NCBI GenBank assembly: GCA_037974665.1
Contig: CM075764.1
Coordinates: 81,739,825-81,803,824 of the forward strand
Reading direction: 5' to 3'
Source: Ehretia macrophylla
Lineage: Eukaryota > Streptophyta > Magnoliopsida > Boraginales > Ehretiaceae
DNA length: 64,000 bases
The notes under the pieces were generated by a model. That model was given only the letters and a program-made list of their open reading frames with translations. It ran no database searches and had not been told where the DNA came from. Shown here piece after piece: positions 57,472-64,000 of the stretch. The position numbers and the translations under genes were made by a program. Every line of letters begins with the position of its first letter. Position 1 is the first letter of the stretch.

Positions 57472-59589
57472 TTATTTAGACTTCTCTAAAACCTTTAACA
57501 ATTGAGGATCAGCCTGTTGAGCTTCTTGAATCCTGGATAATAATAGAGATTGAATCTGCAGACTTGCGAATTGAATACCAGCATTTGAAGTATTAGGCTT
57601 CCATAAGCATAGTTCCTCCATGAATTCCCAATTCTTGATGATTAAACTGGAAACTGTAACCTTTCGGCTTAAAGCATCAGCAATAATATTATCCTTACCT
57701 GGCAAATAATTAATAGTGAAGTTGTAGTCTTCGAGTAGTTCTAGCCAACGCCTTTGCCTCATGTTCAACTCTTTATGTGAAAACATATATTTCAAGCTCT
57801 TATGATCTGTAAAGATTTCAAACTTGTTGCCCCAGAGATAATGACGACATTTCTTTAATGCAAGAATAATAGTTGCGAGCTCAAGATCATGCGTTGGATA
57901 ATTGAGTTCATAAGGTTTCAGTTTCCTGGAAGCATAAGCAATAACCTTTCCATTCTGCATTAATACACAGCCCAGACCTTCCTTCGAAGCATCACTATAG
58001 ATCACCAGATTATCATAACCCTCAGGTAAAGCAAGAATAAGAGTCATAGTCAATCTCTTCTTCAGTTCCTGGAAACTAGCCTCACATTTATCATTCCAGT
58101 CAAATAATGTTTTCTTCTGGGTAAGCTGAGTTAAAGGCCCTACAATTTTAGAGAAATTCTTGACGAATCTCCGGTAATACCCAGCTAAACCAAGGAAGCT
58201 ATGAATTTCTGTAACCGTCTCTGGCTGTTTCCAAGATAACACAACTTTAATCTTTGCTGGATCAACATAAATACCATCCCGCGAGATAATGTAACCAAGA
58301 AAAGCAACTTGCTTAAGCCAGAATTCACATTTGCTGAATTTTGCAAACAACTGATGCTCTTGAAGAGTCTGTAACATAATTTTGAGATGCTGTTCATGTT
58401 CCGCCTCAGATTTAGAATAAACAAGAATATTATCGATAAAGATGCCCACAAATTGGTCCAAATAAAGACGGAATACCCTCTGCATTAAATCCATGAATGC
58501 GGCAGGAGCATTAGTTAGGCCAAACGGTAACACAACAAACTCATAATGGCCATAACGAGTTCTGAAAGCAGTTTTAGGAACATCATCTTTCTTAATCCTC
58601 AATTGATAATAGCCCTGCCTCAGATCGAATTTGGAAAATACCTTGGCACCTTGTAACTCTTCAATTAAAGGCAAAGGATATTTGTTTTCGACAGTCACCT
58701 GATTAAGACCCCGATAATCAATGCATAAGCGAAGAGATCCGTCTTTCTTCTTAACAAATAGAACCGGTGCACCCCAAGGTGACGAACTCGGCTGAATAAA
58801 TCCTTTCTCAAGTAAGCCCTACAATTGAACTTTCAATTCCTGTAATTCGGGCAGAGCCATTCTATACAGAGTCCTAGAGATAGGTGCAGTCCCTGGTAAT
58901 AAGTCAATCATGAACTCTATCTCTCTATCAGGCTGTAAACTAGGTAATTCCTCAGGAAAGACCCCTGGAAACTCTCTCACGACAGGTTGATTAATCAAAT
59001 ATGCAAGATAAGCCTCACAACCCTTGCTCAATAGTTTAGATGCTCTAATAGAAGAAATAATAGGAGTCCCAAATGATTTTCTACTACCAATTATTTCAAT
59101 TACAGGCTGGTTAGGCATTTCTAATCTCACAATTTTCTTTTTACAATCAAGCTGTGCATAATAACTCCCCAACCAATCTATCCCCAAGATAATTTCAAAG
59201 TCATTAAAGGGTAGAATAATCAAATCAGCCGGAAAAATGACCCTCAATAAAGATATTACATGCTCTGCAAATAGATCTAGTAACAAACTTTGGACCCATA
59301 GGAGTATAGACCATAATCTCATGCAACAATTTATCATGTTTCTGTTTAGCATTTTGTGCACAAGTAGGAGTAATAAATGAATGAGTGGCCTCGGAGTCAA
59401 TTAAAACCTTAACTGATTGATCATTGAGAATAAAAGTACCTTCTACTACAGCCATTGTATCCGGAAGCTCCTCTACATCCAAAGCAAATACACGGGCCTG
59501 ACCTCGCGGTGCTGGTGCGGCAGCTGGTGCCCTGGTCTGAGAATTCTGAGCCGATATCTTACCCCTGGTGTTCTTGTATTTTAGACAAT
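57472..59589 (-). pseudogene. pol: E4 protease, RT and RNase H with active-site losses
   Basis: Protease: VKVLIDSEATHSF near 59390, where the conserved DSG has become DSE. A frameshift near 59230-59250 passes to DLIILPFNDFEIILGIDWLG and FPEELPSLQPDREIEF. After a TAG at 58819, RT runs with [27 protein letters not shown] (a 4-residue deletion relative to [13 protein letters not shown]) and [20 protein letters not shown]. The catalytic block reads FIDN (about 58435) instead of FIDD. RNase H follows with [28 protein letters not shown] and [10 protein letters not shown], then a stop at about 57472. The DSG-to-DSE and FIDD-to-FIDN changes are single G-to-A steps and should abolish both activities. 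Confidence 0.9.
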
Positions 59590-60721
59590 CTTTCACTCTG
59601 TGCTGGTCACTCCCGCAGCCTGTACACTTGTTCTGTTTCCTCTAACAAACCTCCTCAGTATGACCCTGACATTGACAAAAGCTGCACTGCTGGTGACGTC
59701 TTAGAGCAGTGCCTCCCGAATGAGCTCTGAAAGTAGAGGTAGCTGAACTACCCAGCTGCAAATGAGACACCGCTGGACGAGATTGACCCTGAGTCTGACT
59801 CTGAACTGGCCGTGCTTGAGTCTGAGTGGGCCCTGTATAACTCTGAGTCTACCTCGGCTGTGGACCGTGCCCAACTGAAATAGTCTGCCTCTGGTACCCC
59901 TGACTCTGAGTCTGGAACTACCGTTTACTCAATTGACTAGTTTCGGCTAACACGTCTACCTTGCGTTTTTCATACCTCGAGGCGACTCTGACCACTGCAG
60001 CATAATTAGGGTAATCATTTGCAGACAAATTTAGCATAATATCATTTCTCAACCCCATAATGAATCTCTGCATTTTCATATCCTCGGATTGCACCAATGC
60101 CGGCACATAACGGGAGAGCCTAGTAAAAGTAGCCTCATATTGATCTACTGACATATTTCCCTGCTTCAAAGCTATAAACTCTGCTTGGCGTCTCTCACGG
60201 GCCACCACTGATATATACTTGTCTCGGAATTCACGGACGAAGTCAGCCCACGAATGATGAACCCTCTCGGCTTCCCATTTCTTGCTAATAGTACGCCACC
60301 ACTCTTCGCCGTCACCCTCCAGCAAGAATGTGGCATAGGTAATTTTCCTCTCATCACTGCACTCAAGGATTGCAGCCACCCTTTCAAATTTCCTCAACCA
60401 CAATTCAGCTTTCATATCATCAGGTTCTCCAAAGAAGCTGTAGGCCCCGTGATGTAAAAATCTGTCATACAAATTAACTCCAGTAGCACTACTACCCTCG
60501 GCTCTGGCAGCCTGATTACCCCTAGCAGCCTCTGTCTGACCCTGCTGAGTTACGAACTGGGCAATGGTATTCATAGCAGTAGCCATAGTAGCCAGAATCT
60601 GTGCAATGCTGGGTTCTGGTCCCTGTGGTGGTGCATTCTCTGCTACACCTGCTTCCTGCCTGGGAACCTCTTCCGGTTCTCTATCAACATTCTGATTCTC
60701 AGTTCGATGACGGGGTCCCAT
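59590..60721 (-). pseudogene. gag: E4 gag, two stops
   Basis: ATG at 60721 (MGPRHRTENQN) opens 267 codons: an acidic, Gln/Ala-rich N-terminus (IAQILATMATAMNTIAQF), capsid core with FFGEPDDMKAELWLRKFERV, LLEGDGEEWWRT, FRDKYISVVARERRQAEF and YEATFTRLSRYVPAL, ending at a TAG at 59918 before a Gln-rich tail. Two knuckles follow on the same strand at about 59690-59590: CSFCQCQGHTEEVC, a stop, then CTGCGSDQHRVKDC. The spacing is C-X2-C-X4-H-X4-C in both. Only the TAG codons break it. The start was chosen as the first ATG ahead of the conserved capsid block; the upstream ATG at 60837 is in another frame. Confidence 0.9.
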
Positions 60722-61075
60722 TCCAGATAACTAGAATGCAAAGTATTATGACAAGCATTTGTATAATTCAGAGTTAAATCACATAAGAACAAGTTCAAAT
60801 AAGTTAACATAAGATCACACATAGGGTCATACAACACTTTACATATTAAAGGTACAAGTAAAACGATTAATCATAGTTTCCATTCTTAACTTTCCACTTT
60901 TACACAATAACTCAAATAAGACCTTTCACATTCTCGCTTTCATCCAAGCATGTGCTCAATCATTCAATCTTTCTCTTAGCCATTCAAGGAAACATTTATT
61001 CACATAATCACACATTAACTCAATAGACTCCTACCCACAGACCGAGAAAATTAACCCGACTTCATGCATCTATAA

Positions 61076-61087
61076 GCTCTAATACCA
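61076..61087 (-). other. E4 primer-binding site, one mismatch
   Basis: Minus strand TGGTATTAGAGC lies six bases after the LTR end at 61094. It is the tRNA-Met primer site with C to T at position 7, likely post-insertion decay. Confidence 0.85.
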
Positions 61088-61093
61088 CCTAAA

Positions 61094-63595
61094 TGTCACG
61101 CCCCAACCCAACCCCACGCTATAGGTTAAATCTGGACTCGACACACGGACAGAGTCTCCTCTGTACCGTAGACATTCTGAAAACATGTAATCACTCAATT
61201 AGAGCCAAAATACAACAAGACAAGCTTTTATAACCAAAGTTCAAAGGTTCAAGGCCATCCGAGCCTTGAAGTATACAATAGTTTCAAATCACACAAGCAT
61301 GCAACCAACTTAACTTCTTCATAACTCCAATTATCATACCATCCGAAATAACATTGGAACATTCCTAAGAGTTGAAACCAAGCATACTTCAAAACATACA
61401 CTCTCAAGCATGCAAGTAGCTAGAAAATAGAACATAGTTATTACAAACCATGGTTTCTCAAAGCTATCACTACAACCAATTATCTTTCAACTTGCAACTA
61501 CAAGAATATACATAGCCCTAAGACCACAAAATAGATCATAACATAGTAATACAAGTACGCCATGTAGTAACAAGAAAACACATCCACCTCAGGCAACAAA
61601 CACACAGCAACTAGGGCAAAGGCTCTGCCTGTACTTCTTCCTCTTCCACTATCACCTCAACTAGCTGGGGATCACCCTCAGCACTTCCTGAAATATATAT
61701 CGAGGTATGAGCAACCACTGTTGCCCAGTGAGGGATAAAGTCTCCCGGGGCGTGCAATGCAACAGGTAATACAGTTAAACAATCATAGCAATTAAACCAA
61801 TCAAGAAATAACAATAGCTTAAGTAACCATACATTAAAAGGATACATTACACTTATCCCCAACAATCCAATTCTTCACTTGATCTTCATTCACGATCCAC
61901 GAACCACGATCTCGATCACGATAAGCCGGCATAACCCTAAATACTCCAGTGGGTGTACTCAGGATGTACCCCAATAATCCTACGACCCAACACCCCCTGG
62001 CAATCTCCGGACCAGGCGAGTGAGGGAATAGGGTACGGAGTTTGAATATCCACTGGCAAGCCCTTTGTCGGCCAACCGATATTCAACACAACCGCCCCTG
62101 ACACTATGGTTGCGCAACCACTATGCAATGCACTCAACAATGGAAAGTCAATATCAACAATATAAGCAATAACACGTAGGAGGATCAACAAAGTAGGTTG
62201 ATCTCAGAACAGTTAGAATAGAAGCAGTTTATACAAGCAATTAAGCAATTTTACAAAGGAGCATATACAAGATATCCATAGAATTATGTCAAAATCTCCG
62301 AAACAACTTGAAACCACATTTAAACACATAAGGAGTCATGCCAGGGTTTTAGATGCAAGAGACAATCGAATTTACCCTTAAACCCCTTTGTTATTCCATC
62401 TGTTTTCCTTCCAAACTCATATTAATGATTCAAATTCAAGGGGAAGTTATACCAATCTTCTAACTAACCTTTAAAGTGCCCCTATAACCCACAAACACAT
62501 TCAATTACCTGCAATTACCCCAAAAGTCCCAATTTCCCTCTTATAGCTTTGAACTACACATACTTCAACCGGGCTTCAAACAAGGGTTAGCAAAGCTTCT
62601 ATAGCACCTAGATAGCCTAAGAATACCAAATGTTAAGCCCGAATCCACCCGGGTTAGCATTAACCCCGAAACCCTTTTTATAAAGTCGGCTATTTCACAT
62701 TTTATGCAAGTTTAGAGCAATTCGAGTGCACGGGGCTATTAGACTACCTTCATTAGCACCTAAGGCATCTATTAGAAGCATTGAATCAAGCTAATACGCA
62801 CAATTACACAAAACCCTAGAAATCCCGTCACTATTCACCCCTATGAATCAACCATCGATTTCTACCATTTAAAACATGAAATAATAGCATAAATGTGGTC
62901 TCTACTACACGTATACAACATATATAAGCTTATTTGAGCATTGCAATAGCATTAGACAACATTTCTAACAAATCAAGAAAATAACAACATTTCTAAAATG
63001 CACAAATAAGCATGAAAACCCTCACCAATGCGCGTAGGAACTCTTGGGAGGCTAGCAAACACCCTAGACTACTTGCTCCTAGCTTGGCTTGGCTTGGATT
63101 GAGGAATTGATGAAGCAAAAATCTCCCAAGTGCAAGAGAAGGGCTGTCGGGTTTCTGCTGGTACTATTCACTACATTCTCTTTTTTTGTCAACTAATAAG
63201 CTATGTTTTGTTATATGTTGAGCATAAATTGGGTGGGGTTCAATTGGGTGCTTAAGTGGTCTTCTAAATGAACGTTGTTAACTTAAAAACGAGCCCAAGG
63301 TGCAAAATGAATGCTAGCTAATTAAAACTCTAAGTTAAGTTACGTAATACTATTCACTGAGTTCAATAAAGCATTTTCTAAACGAAGGCTCTGTACGCTA
63401 ATCGCTCGAATGTACATTTTTCTCATTCCTACTATAATTAATATGATTTAATAAAAATGTTAATTCATTAATATTATGCAGTTGAAAAATGGAATAAATA
63501 GTAACTAAGCAAGACAACAAGTAAAGCACATAATTAAATGCACAATTAATGGATGCAACAGTAAGTGAATGCAGGCAAAAAGCTCAGGCGTCACA
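61094..63595 (-). repeat. E4 5' LTR (type C)
   Basis: The LTR is 2,502 bp, starting TGTGACGCCTGAGC at 63595 and ending GGGGCGTGACA at 61094 (minus strand). Donor CATTG|GTGAGGG is at 63026/63025 and the acceptor ATTTCAG at 61688. A 77-nt frame at 61687-61611 encodes GSAEGDPQLVEV then a Glu run and PLP-stop. Confidence 0.93.
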
Positions 63596-63600
63596 ACCTG

Positions 63601-63752
63601 CCCTGCTAGAATCTGCGCCTGCCCCATTATGTCCTCCGTTATTCGGTCTATAGCCCAAGATGATCGTAACCCTGATCTCGGCCTGGTGCCGCATTCTCTT
63701 GTGCCTCATTATTTTTCTTAGGCCTACCACGTGTTCTTGGACGTACAGCCAT
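63601..63752 (-). pseudogene. gag: E-outer gag N-terminus
   Basis: ATG at 63752 on the minus strand gives MAVRPRTRGRPKK, the conserved gag start of this family (E1 MAGRPRTRGRP). It continues to a Gln/Ala-rich stretch (AEILAGQ-like) with stops or frame damage near 63670-63650. It is cut at 63600 by E4; the rest of gag resumes at 53577. Confidence 0.85.
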
Positions 63753-64000
63753 TCTACTTTCAAAGAGTTAGAACAGGTTATAACACGTAAACAGGCTATA
63801 GACAATTAATTGCACATTGGCAACAAAACTCATGTAAGGCACGTAAGTCACTTAAGTATTAGTCACGTAAACAACTTAATCACATAATCACATAACCACA
63901 TAATCATATTAACACATAATTCACCTTTCTTTCACTTCATACATACATTCATCCAAAGACCACTACCCACATTCCTAGGATACCCCGGCTGACAACTAAA
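63753..64000 (-). other. E-outer leader, 5' LTR just outside window
   Basis: Minus strand from 64000, 'tttagttgtcagccggggta' matches E1 from about 8868 onward, about 24 nt after its LTR end. Next comes AATGTGGGTA (63972-63963), then AT-rich sequence to the gag ATG. The primer site and 5' LTR should begin about 20 bp beyond the window. Confidence 0.85.

Larger units (their letters stand above)
53578..63595 (-). mobile_element. E4: complete Tekay-type chromovirus, minus strand
   Basis: The element is 10,018 bp, inserted in E-outer gag and flanked by ACCTG at 53573-53577 and 63596-63600. The 5' LTR is 63595-61094 and the 3' LTR 56065-53578; one 205-bp sample gave 8 differences (about 4%), with more near the ends. 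The gag and pol differ markedly from the E1/E3 lineage (type C LTR, different gag N-terminus), but the chromodomain and domain order are the same. It is older than E1 and inactive: stops, frameshifts, and substitutions in the protease and RT active sites. Confidence 0.94.
20149..64000 (-). mobile_element. E-outer: Tekay-type chromovirus on the minus strand, split by nested insertions, 5' LTR outside window
   Basis: Minus-strand pieces in transcription order: leader and gag start (64000-63601), gag (53577-52575), end of gag, protease and start of RT (33708-32786), RNase H, integrase and chromodomain (26912-25128), polypurine tract, and 3' LTR (25091-20149). The pieces join cleanly once E4 (53578-63595), E3 (33709-52569) and the composite at 26913-32785 are removed, except that about 0.8 kb of RT/RNase H is missing at the composite. 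The leader reads like E1's from about 24 nt after its LTR end, so the 5' LTR should begin just beyond the window. Many stops show it is old and inactive. Confidence 0.9.

Overview
This window looks like repeat-rich nuclear DNA from a flowering plant. It is almost entirely LTR retrotransposons inserted into one another, and I see no host gene, rRNA, tRNA or CRISPR array. The species cannot be read from the sequence. The dominant elements are Ty3/gypsy chromoviruses of the Tekay/Del type. They have gag with two CCHC knuckles, then protease, reverse transcriptase, RNase H, an HHCC/DDE integrase, a GPF/GPY-like module and a C-terminal chromodomain. Their primer sites match initiator tRNA-Met. I call them E1, E-outer, E3 and E4, and group their roughly 2.4-2.5 kb LTRs into types A (E1 and two lone LTRs), B (E3, E-outer), C (E4 and one lone LTR) and D (a non-autonomous, non-coding family).

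Layout. 1-2253: two head-to-head type-D-like LTR fragments. 2254-6110: a broken Ty1/copia element, with an LTR/leader-like block fused to late pol. 6431-16286: complete E1 (+), with a CCCTT target duplication. 16292-20148: older unassigned repeats, including a copia-LTR-like block, a 63-bp tandem repeat and an LTR fragment. 20149 to beyond 64000: E-outer (- strand), cut into pieces by later insertions. These are a lone type C LTR (21115-23613, GGTTG), a chimeric lone type A LTR joined to half of a type D element (26913-32785), E3 (33709-52569, CCTGG) and E4 (53578-63595, ACCTG). E3 in turn holds a complete, very young type D element in its 5' LTR (35657-42374, CGTGC) and a lone type A LTR in its RT (45260-47633, CTAAG). 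Removing each insert plus one copy of its target duplication restores the continuity of the parent.

Activity. No element here encodes an intact polyprotein. E1 is the least damaged: one continuous frame with five nonsense codons. E4 has lost protease and RT active-site residues, and E3 and E-outer carry many stops. The type D element has no coding capacity, yet its two LTRs differ at only about a dozen sites, so it must have been moved recently by proteins supplied in trans.

Best candidates for something undescribed: (1) every reasonably complete Tekay-type LTR has a well-placed splice donor and acceptor about 1.1-1.3 kb apart, and the acceptor opens a short acidic reading frame whose phase, start and stop are kept across LTR types A, B and C, with length changes only in multiples of three; (2) a 7-bp stem, 4-nt loop hairpin next to the polypurine tract, with a compensatory base-pair change between subfamilies; (3) a second covarying hairpin inside the LTR; (4) a chimeric lone LTR with mismatched flanks, which records recombination between two different insertions.
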